From Ammoniphilus sp. CFH 90114 (GTDB taxonomy: Bacteria > Bacillota > Bacilli > Aneurinibacillales > RAOX-1): a stretch of DNA of 64,000 nucleotides. The stretch covers positions 124,001 to 188,000 of the forward strand of contig NZ_SDLI01000009.1 in NCBI RefSeq assembly GCF_004123195.1, read 5' to 3'. Shown in pieces: positions 50,466-60,210 of the stretch. The notes beneath the pieces are model-generated. The model searched no databases, was not told where the DNA came from, and worked only from the letters and a program-made list of their open reading frames with translations. The translations under genes were made by a program, and so were the position numbers. Each line of letters begins with the position of its first letter. Within the stretch, counting starts at the first letter, position 1.

Positions 50466-51563
50466 TTAGTGGATTACTCCAGATCCTAAGACTTTCGTTT
50501 TTACCTGTATGTCAAAGTCAGCATTCTGATAAAGATGCCCTCTCCATTGATCCCACTCATGCTCGTTGTCAAAGCTCTGTGCCATATAAGCAAGACCGAA
50601 TCCAACCGGGTCAAATTTTTCCTTTTGTAGCTTAGTTAGAACCTCTTTAATTTGTTTCTTCATTTCTTTTTCAATCAATCTTTCAACATCACGCAGTTGA
50701 TTATCCTTAATACTCCTGTTTGATTCCTCTATAATCCCCTCCATGCTATAGGTAACCTTGATGATGACCTCCCCTTTTTCCTTTTCTTCCACTTGGTAAT
50801 CTGCTTCTATGTGTTCTACATTTGCGACAAACTTCCAATCCCCCTGTTCAACAATCACATTGGTTCTTCGAATATGAGCCGTTGTAATCATCGGATGGAT
50901 GACCTTGGTTTCCGCAGGAGTTAAAAATAATTTTTTTACTCCTCCTCCATCAAATACAACCGTTTTATTAATTTTTAATAAATCTTTATTTGCTTCAATC
51001 ACAGGGAGAATGGCATCCACCCCTCTCTCGAACAATCTTCTTCTAAAATCAAATAAATAAACCGTAACCGTATAGATAGATTCCGAACCTTCTCCACCGA
51101 AGGTGAGGAACAAAGCGTTAGAAGGCAAACGCTCTGACTTAGGTTTAATCTCCAAGATGGTTTTTGCATCAGGTACTCCTGTCGCCATGTACGCAATCTT
51201 TTGAATGTCTCGACGCCGCATCATCCAATCGGTCAGTTCTTCCATATCTCTCTCTAACATTTCTTTTCCTATAATAATCGCTTTCGCATGACTAAAATCT
51301 AGTTCCTTATCCACTGTCGATTTGATAAGGCGAACAGCTTCGGCAATGGTTTTAGCTTCTTGCTCAACCAAAATAAACTCGCTTTCTCCACTTTTGATTT
51401 CTCCTGTAGGAATGGCTAATTTGAGAATAACTTTGTATTTTTCCTGCTCGCTTTCTGGTTTATCAATTCCAATATTGACCACAAAATATCGTTTATCAAT
51501 ATCTTTAAAACCACACCCTGGTAATAACAGACTAGCGACCATTAGAAGAAGCAGTATTCGCAT
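50466..51563 (-). CDS. Spore germination receptor lipoprotein, Ger(x)C family (second operon)
   Basis: A 365-residue GerC-family lipoprotein with lipobox LLPGC and the conserved DKRYFVVNIGIDKP start, HAKAIIIGKEMLE and MMRRRDIQKIAYMATG segments. It overlaps the gerB-type gene by 32 bp. It is clearly distinct in sequence from the paralogue at 20431, so the two operons did not arise by recent duplication. Confidence 0.93.
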   Translation of the reverse strand: MRILLLLMVASLLLPGCGFKDIDKRYFVVNIGIDKPESEQEKYKVILKLAIPTGEIKSGESEFILVEQEAKTIAEAVRLIKSTVDKELDFSHAKAIIIGKEMLERDMEELTDWMMRRRDIQKIAYMATGVPDAKTILEIKPKSERLPSNALFLTFGGEGSESIYTVTVYLFDFRRRLFERGVDAILPVIEANKDLLKINKTVVFDGGGVKKLFLTPAETKVIHPMITTAHIRRTNVIVEQGDWKFVANVEHIEADYQVEEKEKGEVIIKVTYSMEGIIEESNRSIKDNQLRDVERLIEKEMKKQIKEVLTKLQKEKFDPVGFGLAYMAQSFDNEHEWDQWRGHLYQNADFDIQVKTKVLGSGVIH

Positions 51564-52650
51564 GTCGCTTCACCTTCCTTGATATCCAGTACAGTAAGAG
51601 GACGATGATAATTTCACTCGGCAACCGAAGACTTAACCACCATATTGAAATGCGAAGGAGGTCTACTTCATTAAGAAAAACATCCCAGATAACCGTGAAT
51701 GCACCAAAACAAGCCAGCACCATCCATTGGAACCGCTTCTTCTTTTTCTCCTCTTGAGATGGAGAAATGAGGCTCTCCACTAGTTTTAAACCTACGTGCC
51801 AATGAATCAAGGTACTTAAAAGTGAAATACTCAAATAGAGCAAAAGAAAGATAAACACCATTCGTTCTACAGGACCTAGTTCCATTCGAATGGAGTCAGC
51901 TGTCGTTACCCATGGATAAATATAAGATCCAACGCCTATCGTCCCGTGATAGCCAATAGGCATGAAAAATGTAGTAGCTAAGTTTAATAAACCAATCCCC
52001 CCGACAACAGGGAACCATTTCAAGGGGATGCTTTGAGTAAATACACGATGAAAAATAATCATATTGGCATACCCAGTAAAAATATAAGTTGCTGCAGACA
52101 AGGCTTCCCAGGATGGCCAGCTCCAAGCATAGGTCAAGATCTGTCGAACAGCAAACCAATCCATATAAGGACTCGTCAACCCCTTGATAAAGATTAATAC
52201 GATTAACGGGACATTTATCACCAAGATGATCTCAAGAATATACAACACTTGCTTCGTTGTTGAATTGGCCAAAAAAATGACAATAAGTACAAATAAAAAG
52301 GTCATCTCCCATTCCGGCATCTCCGGATTCATAAAACGAATAACAATATCACTATATGAGGCAATAGTCACAAATCCGGCAAAAAACCAAGCTGGAATAA
52401 GAAAGATGAGAAAAAAGGTTCTTAACCAGAAAGGAACATGCTGTTGAAGGATCTCCGGTACTCCTTGTTTAGGAAAAACCTCAACAGACTTAAAAAAAAG
52501 CATGGCGATACTGGTACTTAAAATACTGCCAAGAAGTATCGCCATAATGGCTCCGTCAAAACGTTCTCCAATAAGGATGAGAGGAACAAAGGCCACGACA
52601 TTTGAAATCATATTTAACAAAATAATGTAATATATATATCTCGTCTTCAT
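51532..52650 (-). CDS. Spore germination receptor permease subunit, GerB family (second operon)
   Basis: A 372-residue protein with about ten membrane segments, of GerAB type (EVFPKQGVPEILQQHVPF, SYSDIVIRFMNPEMPEWEMT). It is divergent in sequence from the permease at 21626, implying another germinant. It overlaps the gerA-type gene by 4 bp. Confidence 0.92.
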   Translation of the reverse strand: MKTRYIYYIILLNMISNVVAFVPLILIGERFDGAIMAILLGSILSTSIAMLFFKSVEVFPKQGVPEILQQHVPFWLRTFFLIFLIPAWFFAGFVTIASYSDIVIRFMNPEMPEWEMTFLFVLIVIFLANSTTKQVLYILEIILVINVPLIVLIFIKGLTSPYMDWFAVRQILTYAWSWPSWEALSAATYIFTGYANMIIFHRVFTQSIPLKWFPVVGGIGLLNLATTFFMPIGYHGTIGVGSYIYPWVTTADSIRMELGPVERMVFIFLLLYLSISLLSTLIHWHVGLKLVESLISPSQEEKKKKRFQWMVLACFGAFTVIWDVFLNEVDLLRISIWWLSLRLPSEIIIVLLLYWISRKVKRHANTASSNGR

Positions 52651-54005
52651 GAAGCATTTTCCTTTTCATTTAAAAGATCCTTATCGTTACTTCCTAAAAA
52701 GAGACGGAGGTAGGGTTGTCCAAAGCTGTCAAGTTTGCACAAATACCCGAAAAGCAAGAGCATTCCTGCCATTAGTCCAACTAATCCATACCAAGTAGTG
52801 AGCAGCAAAACAAAGTATTTACTAACCCGTAACGAAAACCCCATGGCATTAATGGGAATCACAAAGTTGGAAATGGCAACCGCCGCAACGAGAATGATCA
52901 TGATATTCGAAACAAGACCTGCTTCTGTTGCAGCCTGACCTAAAATCAAACCGCCTACCGTCGTGGCTGTTGATCCAATGGTCTTAGGTAAGCGAATAGA
53001 GGCTTCCGTAAGCAATTCCATCATAATAAGCATAAATAAAACCTCAAGGTAGGACGGATAAGGAACCCCTACTCGACTTCCTGCGATAGATAAAGCTAAT
53101 TGAACCTGAAACAGCTCAGGATTAAAAGACGTGACCCCGACGTACAAGGACGGTAAAACCAAGCTAATCGACAGCCCTAAATAGCGAAGAGCAATGATAA
53201 AACGACTTACACCCCAGGATTGGTAGATATCCTCCATAGATGACATGAAATCATAAAAAACAGCTGGAGCCAAAAGAACGAACGGAGTTCCATTGATCAT
53301 TAGTACAACTTTACCTTGAGCTAAGTTCAAGGCTACCCGGTCTGGTCGCTCGGTAATCATACTTGTGGGAAATAAAGTGATCTTCTGTTTGTTTAATCTC
53401 TGCTCCAACTCCCCTACCGCTTGCAAGCTTTTTCCTTTGATCTGGCTCAGCCGGTTCTTGATTTCTTGTAAACGATCACGATTAACGTATTGGGAATCAT
53501 AGAGGATATACACCGTTTCTGGAATATCTATCTCAAGGACTTGTGTTTCTACCATTAGGGTAGATTGACGATAACGATGCCGAATCAGATTCAAATTGAC
53601 TTCGACATTCTCACTAAAGCCAAATTGAGGTCCTTGGATGACGGTTTCTATTGTTGATTCCCTAACGGTGTTATTGACTGCCTTTTTCACGTCAAGAATA
53701 TAGATTTGCTGACCGCAGAATAACACGAGGTTTCCTTCTATGATCTTTTTCCTTAGGTCGTCTGTTTCCCTAAACGCTGACGTGTTAGGTAATGAGCGAA
53801 TATACCGCGAAAACCCATCATCTCCGTCCAATTCATAAAAAGGCTTGAAAATAATCGCTTGAATTTTAGTCTCATCTGTCAAAGACTTAAAATAAACCAA
53901 CTGAATTTCATGGTGCATGTTCTTAGAGGTTTGAAACACAGCATCCTTAGAAAGATGAAACTCATCCCATAATGCCTCATAGAGGGCTTTACTTTTCCAG
54001 TACAT
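52647..54005 (-). CDS. Spore germination receptor subunit, GerA family (second operon)
   Basis: A 452-residue GerA-family protein: soluble N-terminal half (GPQFGFSENVEVNLN, TERPDRVALNLAQGK) and about five membrane segments (LALSIAGSRVGVPYP, RLPKTIGSTATTVGGLILG). It is about 70 residues shorter than the paralogue at 22729 because the basic N-terminal extension is missing. It is the first gene of the operon. The ribosome site GGGGGATGGG is rather far from the ATG. Confidence 0.94.
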   Translation of the reverse strand: MYWKSKALYEALWDEFHLSKDAVFQTSKNMHHEIQLVYFKSLTDETKIQAIIFKPFYELDGDDGFSRYIRSLPNTSAFRETDDLRKKIIEGNLVLFCGQQIYILDVKKAVNNTVRESTIETVIQGPQFGFSENVEVNLNLIRHRYRQSTLMVETQVLEIDIPETVYILYDSQYVNRDRLQEIKNRLSQIKGKSLQAVGELEQRLNKQKITLFPTSMITERPDRVALNLAQGKVVLMINGTPFVLLAPAVFYDFMSSMEDIYQSWGVSRFIIALRYLGLSISLVLPSLYVGVTSFNPELFQVQLALSIAGSRVGVPYPSYLEVLFMLIMMELLTEASIRLPKTIGSTATTVGGLILGQAATEAGLVSNIMIILVAAVAISNFVIPINAMGFSLRVSKYFVLLLTTWYGLVGLMAGMLLLFGYLCKLDSFGQPYLRLFLGSNDKDLLNEKENAS

Positions 54006-54113
54006 TGATACAATCCCATCCCCCTAGTTATGAAGAAAATAAATCCGCCACTCTTCTCAATAGGGTTAGGTTTTGCCATTTTGGACCAAATTATGTTGAA
54101 TATTCATTTTCCG

Positions 54114-54146
54114 TAAAAAAAACCACTCCTCTAAGGGTGGTTTTCT
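54114..54146 (-). terminator. Rho-independent terminator of selO
   Basis: On the minus strand AACCAC pairs with GTGGTT across a 10-nt loop, followed by TTTTTTTT. Confidence 0.82.
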
Positions 54147-54171
54147 GTTTAACGTCTATCTATTTCTAATT

Positions 54172-55647
54172 TTACGTACCGCAAAAGGTTCGATAGGGAC
54201 GAGCAGATGCTTCTGGAAGTTGGCAGTAATCGGCCTTTTCCGGGTCGTACGCATATGGTTTTGCAAGAACCTCGAGAAGCCGCTCCACTACACTGTAGTC
54301 TTCTCGCTTCACTGCAGCCTCTAATGCCTCTTCAACCCGATGGTTGCGAGGGATAACCGATGGATTGGAACTACGCATCAGCTCATATGAGGAGGCTTCC
54401 GGTTCCTGCTGCCTTCCTCGTCTCTCCTGCCATCTCTTGAGCCACTGTGCAAACGCTTGGTCATCAGAAAGAACGGTATCTTCAGGCTTACCAAGGGTTA
54501 AGGCACGGAAGGTATTCGTAAAGTCAGCACGATTCTTCTGCATCACACTGAGCAGATCTTCGAAAAGAGATTCATCCCCCTCCTCTTCGTTAAAGATCCC
54601 GAGCTTCCCTCTCATCCCAGCCAGCCAGTTGCGTTTATAAAGATCGGTAAATTGAGATAGCGCATCCTGAGCGAGCTCGATGGCCTGGTCTTGATTCTCA
54701 TGGAGCAATGGCAACAGAGTTTCGGCAAATCTTGCGAGGTTCCATACGCCAATAGGCGGCTGGTTCCCATAGGCATAGCGGCCTTGACGGTCAATGGAAC
54801 TGAAAACTGTTGCCGGATCATAGCTGTCCATGAAGGCGCAAGGACCATAGTCAATGGTTTCTCCGCTAACGGTCATGTTGTCGGTGTTCATCACGCCGTG
54901 AATAAAGCCAACCAGTTGCCATTTTGTAATAAGAGAAGCCTGACGCTTAATTACTTGCTTTAACAGTGAAAGAAATCGATTCTCATCGTGTTCAACTTCT
55001 GGGAAATGTCTCTTAAGTGCATAATCCGCAAGTGTCCGGACATCTTCAACAGTTCCCCAGTTAGCAACATATTGAAAGGTTCCGACACGCAGATGACTGG
55101 CAGCCACTCGAGTCAGGATAGCACCTGGCAGCTCCGTTTCCCGGTATACAATTTCACCGGTTGTCACTACCGCTAGACTACGGGTGGTTGGAATGCCAAG
55201 TGCATGCATGGCCTCACTAATAATGTATTCACGCAACATCGGTCCAAGAGCTGCTCGACCATCTCCCCCACGGGAATAGGGGGTTCTACCTGGACCCTTA
55301 AGCTGAATATCAAAACGTTCGCCAGAAGGTGTAATCTGTTCACCAATTAATACAGCCCGACCATCCCCTAGCATGGTAAAATGACCGAATTGATGTCCTG
55401 CATAAGCTTGAGCAAGTGGGAAAGCCCCTCCAGGAATGCGATTTCCAGCTAACACTTCTACACCTTCATCGCTTTCCAGTGGCTCTTCCTTCAAACCGAG
55501 GGCAGCTGCCAGCGGATGATTCAGTATGACCATCTTTGGTGAACGGACCGGGATAGGGTTGTGACTAGAAAAAAAGGATTGCGGCAGACGAGAGTAACTG
55601 TTGTCAAAGTTCCATCCCATGTTTCTTGTTTCTTTATCCTTTGTCAA
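54172..55647 (-). CDS. selO: Protein adenylyltransferase SelO (YdiU/UPF0061)
   Basis: A 491-residue pseudokinase-fold enzyme that transfers AMP to Ser, Thr or Tyr of proteins in redox stress. Family segments include [51 protein letters not shown] and YGPCAFMD. The C-terminus ends TFCGT: the place of selenocysteine in eukaryotic selenoprotein O is an ordinary cysteine, and the stop is TAA, so it is not itself a selenoprotein. The start is TTG 55647 after AAGGAGGAG. Confidence 0.95.
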   Translation of the reverse strand: MTKDKETRNMGWNFDNSYSRLPQSFFSSHNPIPVRSPKMVILNHPLAAALGLKEEPLESDEGVEVLAGNRIPGGAFPLAQAYAGHQFGHFTMLGDGRAVLIGEQITPSGERFDIQLKGPGRTPYSRGGDGRAALGPMLREYIISEAMHALGIPTTRSLAVVTTGEIVYRETELPGAILTRVAASHLRVGTFQYVANWGTVEDVRTLADYALKRHFPEVEHDENRFLSLLKQVIKRQASLITKWQLVGFIHGVMNTDNMTVSGETIDYGPCAFMDSYDPATVFSSIDRQGRYAYGNQPPIGVWNLARFAETLLPLLHENQDQAIELAQDALSQFTDLYKRNWLAGMRGKLGIFNEEEGDESLFEDLLSVMQKNRADFTNTFRALTLGKPEDTVLSDDQAFAQWLKRWQERRGRQQEPEASSYELMRSSNPSVIPRNHRVEEALEAAVKREDYSVVERLLEVLAKPYAYDPEKADYCQLPEASARPYRTFCGT

Positions 55648-55680
55648 GCGGATCTCCTCCTTATGTAATAGTATTTACCA

Positions 55681-57066
55681 TTACCTCTTCTCTAACAACG
55701 TTACACTCTCCACATGCGCTGTCTGTGGGAACATATCGACGGGTTGAACCCACTTGATATCATAACCTTGGGCCAAGAGGCTGCAATCTTTCGCAAGGGT
55801 CGAAGGATTACAGGATACATAGACGATTCTTTTGGGCTTAACACTTAATAGAGCTCTAAGAAGCTGTTCATCACAGCCTGTACGAGGGGGATCGACAACC
55901 ACAACATTCGGTTTCAACCCTTGCTTAACCCATTGTGGTAAGAGCTGTTCCGCTTTTCCTACATAGAAGCTAGCGTTCGAAATTCCACTTTGCTTCGCAT
56001 TATGGCGGGCATCTTCTACAGCCTCTTGAATGACCTCAATCCCTCGCACCTCACCAGCGTCAGGAGCAAGCCAGAGCCCGATCGTCCCTACTCCACAATA
56101 AGCATCTACGACTAATTCCTTCCCTGTCAGTCCTGCGGCTTTTCTGACGGAGCTATACAATTTTATCGTTTGTTCAGGATTAAGCTGAAAGAAAGCACGA
56201 GGAGAAAGAGAAAATTGCACTTCTCCTAACTTCTCATCAATCGTTGCTTCTCCCCAGAGCACTTTCGTCCTATCTCCAAAGATGAGAGAAGTTTTCTTGT
56301 CATTAATGTTTTGCATGATACTCTGGACAAACGGCATACGATGGCGAAGCTCCAGAATTAATTCCTTTACCTTTGGGATCTCATCGCTTACGGTCACGAG
56401 GGTGAGTTGAGCATTCTCTGTTTGAAAACCGACTCTAGCGACGACAGTACGAATCACTCCGGTTCTCTTTCGCTCGTTATAAATAGGAATCCCTAGTTGT
56501 TCAAGAACGTCACGGGTAGTTTGAACGATTTGATTCGTGATAGGATGCTGAATAGGGCAATCCGATATGTCAATTAACTGGTGAGTCCCCGCCGCGAATA
56601 AACCCGTAATCACTTTCCCATTGGCAAGACCCACTTGCAGCTGTGCTTTATTTCGGTAACTCCAAGGGTGATCCATTCCTAAAGTTTCGTGAATGACAAG
56701 TGGCTTGTCTGTTTTCATATAGCGGCTAAAAGCCTCGACTACAAGTTCTTTTTTCGATTGAAGCTGGCCTTCATAGTTCATATGCTGAAGCTGACAACCA
56801 CCGCATTCGTGATAGACGGGACACATTGGTTTAATACGATGCGGTGATTTCTCTTTTACTCTGACTAACTCTGCATAAGCTAAGTTCTTTTCCACCTTTT
56901 TCACTTCAGCTACAGCGACTTCACCCGGCAGGGCACCATCAATGAATACAATCTTTTTCTTGTAATAGCCAACCCCTTCTCCATTAATGCCCAACCGCTT
57001 AATGGTTACCATAATCACCTGTCCTACTTGCATTACGTCCTTTTGATTCAACGGCTTCGTTTTCAT
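55681..57066 (-). CDS. rlmCD: 23S rRNA (uracil-C5)-methyltransferase RlmCD
   Basis: A 461-residue TrmA/RumA-family methyltransferase: N-terminal TRAM domain, iron-sulfur cysteines (CPVYHECGGCQLQ and ISDCPIQHP), SAM motif DAYCGVGTIGLWLA, DPPRTGC, and the catalytic cysteine in VYVSCNPSTLAKD. In B. subtilis the single homologue methylates both U747 and U1939. I start at ATG 57066, behind GGAAGGGA; the longer frame to 57150 runs through the upstream terminator. Confidence 0.93.
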   Translation of the reverse strand: MKTKPLNQKDVMQVGQVIMVTIKRLGINGEGVGYYKKKIVFIDGALPGEVAVAEVKKVEKNLAYAELVRVKEKSPHRIKPMCPVYHECGGCQLQHMNYEGQLQSKKELVVEAFSRYMKTDKPLVIHETLGMDHPWSYRNKAQLQVGLANGKVITGLFAAGTHQLIDISDCPIQHPITNQIVQTTRDVLEQLGIPIYNERKRTGVIRTVVARVGFQTENAQLTLVTVSDEIPKVKELILELRHRMPFVQSIMQNINDKKTSLIFGDRTKVLWGEATIDEKLGEVQFSLSPRAFFQLNPEQTIKLYSSVRKAAGLTGKELVVDAYCGVGTIGLWLAPDAGEVRGIEVIQEAVEDARHNAKQSGISNASFYVGKAEQLLPQWVKQGLKPNVVVVDPPRTGCDEQLLRALLSVKPKRIVYVSCNPSTLAKDCSLLAQGYDIKWVQPVDMFPQTAHVESVTLLEKR

Positions 57067-57116
57067 TTCACTCATTCCCTTCCTAGAAAAACCTCGTTGG
57101 CCGCAAGCCGCCTGCC

Positions 57117-57142
57117 AAAAAAAATCCAACAGCATCACCGTT
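57117..57142 (-). terminator. Rho-independent terminator of the proline dehydrogenase gene
   Basis: On the minus strand TCCAACGG pairs with CTGTTGGA, followed by TTTTTTTT. It separates proline dehydrogenase from rlmCD. Confidence 0.9.
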
Positions 57143-57154
57143 GGAATCATCCGT

Positions 57155-58072
57155 TTATTTTCTGAGCAACCCTTTTAATACAAAAGCGACATTAGCAGGT
57201 CGTTCCGCTAGACGCCTCATAAAGTAGCCATACCAATCATTCCCGTAAGGTACATAGACTCTCATTCTATAACCTTGCCTGCTGAGTTCTAACTGGGTAG
57301 CCGTCCTTATACCGTATAACATCTGGAATTCAAATTGATCACGGGAGAGACTTAGTTTCTTCTCTAATTCTTTTGTATGCTCAATGATGGCGTCATCATG
57401 TGTAGCAACAGCAGTATAAGATCCGCTCTCTAAGTGTAACGAAATAAGTTTCTTGAAGTTATCATCTACATCCTTCTTCAATGGAAAAGCAACATCTTCA
57501 GGCTCCTTGTACGCCCCTTTAACTAAACGAAGATTAATACGCTCTACTCCAAGACGTCTTACATCTTCTTCACTCTTATAAAGATAAGCTTGGATTACCG
57601 TTCCAACATTATCGTATTCTTTTCTCAGCTCACGAAGAATTTCTAAGGTGATTTCGTTATGGGCATAATCTTCCATATCTATCCTAACAAAGTTACCATA
57701 CTTCGAGGCGGTATCCAAGATCCTTCGCATATGGGAAACACATAAGTCACGGCTAATATCAAGTCCGAGCTGGGTCATTTTTAAGGATAAATTACAATCT
57801 ACACCAGCCGCTGCAATGGCCTCCAGCGTTTTAATACAATAATCGGCAGCCTCGTTAGCTTCCTGCTCATGGAAGACAAACTCTCCTAAGTGGTCCAAGG
57901 TACAGGTTAGACCTTTTTCATTTAATTCACGAACTTTCACAATGGCCTCATCGATGGTCTCACCGGCAACAACCCGATGCGCGCCAAACCTAAGTCCCCA
58001 CTTTTTCGCCATCTGATTGAGCATTTGATTCTTAGATAAAGCCAGAAAAAAATTCTTTAACACCGTTTCCAC
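57155..58072 (-). CDS. Proline dehydrogenase
   Basis: A 305-residue FAD-dependent proline dehydrogenase of the monofunctional Firmicute type (PutB/FadM). The barrel carries TLDHLGEFV, VRIDMEDYAHNEIT and INLRLVKGAYKEP, and ends with the PRODH signature YFMRRLAERPAN. It oxidises proline to pyrroline-5-carboxylate and passes electrons to the membrane. No P5C dehydrogenase or proline permease gene is adjacent, so the next step is encoded elsewhere. Confidence 0.94.
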   Translation of the reverse strand: METVLKNFFLALSKNQMLNQMAKKWGLRFGAHRVVAGETIDEAIVKVRELNEKGLTCTLDHLGEFVFHEQEANEAADYCIKTLEAIAAAGVDCNLSLKMTQLGLDISRDLCVSHMRRILDTASKYGNFVRIDMEDYAHNEITLEILRELRKEYDNVGTVIQAYLYKSEEDVRRLGVERINLRLVKGAYKEPEDVAFPLKKDVDDNFKKLISLHLESGSYTAVATHDDAIIEHTKELEKKLSLSRDQFEFQMLYGIRTATQLELSRQGYRMRVYVPYGNDWYGYFMRRLAERPANVAFVLKGLLRK

Positions 58073-58251
58073 TTTGGATTCCTCCTAGACTGCATTATTC
58101 CACTATATCCTATTATTCCTAGTGCAAACTTATTTTATTGTACGAGAAAACCTGTGAATTGGTGTTGTTTCCTTAACTTACTACGATCATTTTCAGCTTT
58201 TTTCTGATAAAATCATAACTAGTAAAATGTACGGAATGGAGGAATTAACCC

Positions 58252-58635
58252 ATGTCCATGGCCGCGGATATCGTTACGCTAGAGTTAATAGCGGCTGTCC
58301 ATCAGGTTACGGAAGTGGACCAGACCACATATGATCACCTTGTACATAGATTACAAAACCAAGTGGCTCACTTCGATTGGGTCGGCATATACCTACTAGA
58401 TAGCTTGAATGAATATGATCTTAAAGCTTCCTCTGGTGATCAAATGCCTGAATCCATCGCTCGTAAAGCCATCTTACAGGTCCCTATTACAAGCTCATGT
58501 GAAGAGGTTCTAGGAAGGATTACCGTAACAAGCAAAACAGCCATTGCTTTCGACGAATCTGATTACACCTCACTTGAGGCTCTCGCTTATGAAATTGGCA
58601 AGAAGGTAGAGCAAAGTTTAAAAAATCACCAGTAA
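58252..58635 (+). CDS. GAF-domain protein
   Basis: A 127-residue single GAF domain (HFDWVGIYLLDSLNEYDLKA). It resembles free methionine-(R)-sulfoxide reductases in the first strand, but is shorter and lacks their three catalytic cysteines; only one cysteine (SSCEEV) is present. A ligand-binding role is more likely than catalysis. GGAGG precedes the ATG. Confidence 0.82.
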   Translation: MSMAADIVTLELIAAVHQVTEVDQTTYDHLVHRLQNQVAHFDWVGIYLLDSLNEYDLKASSGDQMPESIARKAILQVPITSSCEEVLGRITVTSKTAIAFDESDYTSLEALAYEIGKKVEQSLKNHQ

Positions 58636-58660
58636 CCCATCAGGTTACTGGTGATTTTAT
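58621..58660 (+). terminator. Rho-independent terminator of the GAF gene
   Basis: AATCACCAGTAACC and GGTTACTGGTGATT form a 14-bp perfect stem around CATCA, followed by TTATT. The first bases are inside the 3' end of the gene. Confidence 0.85.
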
Positions 58661-58702
58661 TCTCCATAGTTTGTGATATAATGCGAATTGAGGTGAAAAA
58701 AC

Positions 58703-58879
58703 GTGACAAGTTGGCAAAAGATTTCTCTATTATTAGCATTTATATCCGCTGCCTTTCTTTCAGGAATCGGAATTTTTATTGCTGAAGCTAGTTTGCTTGG
58801 AATCTTGCTTTGTTTATTTGGGGCAATCATGACACCTGGCATTGGTTTTATGCTCAAGAAAAGATATAACAAAAATTGA
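58703..58879 (+). CDS. DUF5325 (YlaF-like) small membrane protein
   Basis: A 58-residue protein from GTG 58703 to TGA 58879, with two hydrophobic helices (LLLAFISAAFLSGIGIFIAE and LLGILLCLFGAIMTPGIG) and a basic tail KKRYNKN. Layout and tail match the YlaF/DUF5325 family of Bacillales. AGGTGA lies upstream. The next gene starts 30 bp later on the same strand, so the two may form an operon. Function unknown. Confidence 0.72.
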   Translation: MTSWQKISLLLAFISAAFLSGIGIFIAEASLLGILLCLFGAIMTPGIGFMLKKRYNKN

Positions 58880-58908
58880 ATAACCGATGATAACGGAGGT
58901 TGTCCCCC

Positions 58909-60156
58909 TTGATTCAGTACTTTAAGCAGATCTGGACCTTGCCCTACGCTGTTCGCTTGTTTCTCATCAGCGAATCCTTTCTAGGAATTGGGCAAGGTAT
59001 TTTTAGTTTGCTTTTTAATTTACATTTGCTAGCTCTTCATGTGGATGAGAGCCAAATTGGTAAGATTACAGCCGTTGGAACCGTGGTCATGGGGATAGGA
59101 TCTATATCCATTAGTTACTTCATAGATCAATGGGGAAGAAAACGTACTTTGCTTACAGGAGTTCTACTCATTGGTGCGGGAAGCTCCGGAGTTGCCCTGG
59201 GATCTGAACTCCTTCATTTCTACATGGCATATGGAGTGTACTCCTTTGGCTTAGCGATGCTTGTAGCATCCGAATTTTCGTTATTATTCATGTATTGTGA
59301 AACGAAACAACAAGAGACCCTTTCCTATAGTATGGTTTTTGCTGTATTTACCCTTTTTGTGGGCCTTGGGACTTATATAGGGGGAATCCTGCCAAAGTAT
59401 CTAGGAACAGGCGTTACGACGTATCAAGTTCCGATCCTCCTTACAGGTGGCATTATCTTTCTCGTATTTGCTACTCGCCTTTTCCTGCCTAAAGAGATAC
59501 GCAAGACTCCGGCACCAGGAGAACGAAAAAAGACGAAGTGGGTTCCTAGTACAAATGTTTTCATTTTTACTGGTTTTTCAATTTTTCTAGGGGCTTCTTT
59601 CGCCTTGCTCGTCCCTTTTTTTAACATTATTTTAAAATATCGTCTTACCTTACAAGATGACCAAGTGGCCCTGCTCCTAACACTCAATGGTTTGGTATTA
59701 TTCTTCAGCTCTCTATTTTCTCCTTTCTTCTTAGAGAAGTGGGGCTTACGTAAGACCACCATGATCATCTTCCTGACAACAGTAGTCCCTTCCTTTATCT
59801 TAGGATTGGCCCTTCCTCTTTCGTTATTTGTGATGGTTTTTCTGTTTCGCAGTGGAGTGTTTACCGCCCTTCAGAATGTCCTTGAAGGTCAGATGATGCA
59901 AGCTACTCCGGACGAAGACCGTAGTATCTATGCTGGAATGAGATCTCTGGGTCGAAGTATGGCTTCATCCGTCATGTCCCTCATTACAGGGTACATCTTG
60001 CTTGTCAAGAATTACTATCTTCCCTTTGTCTTGTCGGGAGCGATTCTAGCTCTAGGGTATTTCTATTTCCAATATCTCGTTTTACCCCGACTAGAACAAA
60101 GTGACAGCGAGGCTCAACTAAAAAATTCTTCAGCAACAGAAGAGGTCACTCTATAA
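58909..60156 (+). CDS. MFS transporter
   Basis: A 415-residue major facilitator with about 12 membrane segments; loop 2-3 motif FIDQWGRKRTLL. I start at TTG 58909, 9 bp after GGAGG; the TTG at 58900 abuts the ribosome site. A basic central loop (ERKKTKW) splits the halves, and a serine-rich tail ends the protein. The substrate is unknown. Confidence 0.87.
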   Translation: MIQYFKQIWTLPYAVRLFLISESFLGIGQGIFSLLFNLHLLALHVDESQIGKITAVGTVVMGIGSISISYFIDQWGRKRTLLTGVLLIGAGSSGVALGSELLHFYMAYGVYSFGLAMLVASEFSLLFMYCETKQQETLSYSMVFAVFTLFVGLGTYIGGILPKYLGTGVTTYQVPILLTGGIIFLVFATRLFLPKEIRKTPAPGERKKTKWVPSTNVFIFTGFSIFLGASFALLVPFFNIILKYRLTLQDDQVALLLTLNGLVLFFSSLFSPFFLEKWGLRKTTMIIFLTTVVPSFILGLALPLSLFVMVFLFRSGVFTALQNVLEGQMMQATPDEDRSIYAGMRSLGRSMASSVMSLITGYILLVKNYYLPFVLSGAILALGYFYFQYLVLPRLEQSDSEAQLKNSSATEEVTL

Positions 60157-60164
60157 AGCAAAAA

Positions 60165-60210
60165 CGAACCTTTTGCCTTCTTGTATGAAAGCTTAGGTTC
60201 GTTCTTTTTT
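60165..60210. terminator. Rho-independent terminator between convergent genes
   Basis: AACGAACC and GGTTCGTT pair across a 21-nt region, followed by CTTTTTT on the plus strand. The minus-strand side is flanked by a short T run and may serve the cupredoxin gene as well. Confidence 0.82.

Noticed and set aside
54172-55647. SelO as a second selenoprotein
   Set aside because: The C-terminal redox position is an ordinary cysteine codon followed by GGT ACG TAA; there is no in-frame TGA.
57067-57150. N-terminal extension of rlmCD
   Set aside because: It would translate the terminator of the proline dehydrogenase gene and has no family match.
58657-58872. Minus-strand 71-residue frame
   Set aside because: It is a shadow of the DUF5325-like gene on the plus strand at 58703-58879, which has a ribosome site and a family match.
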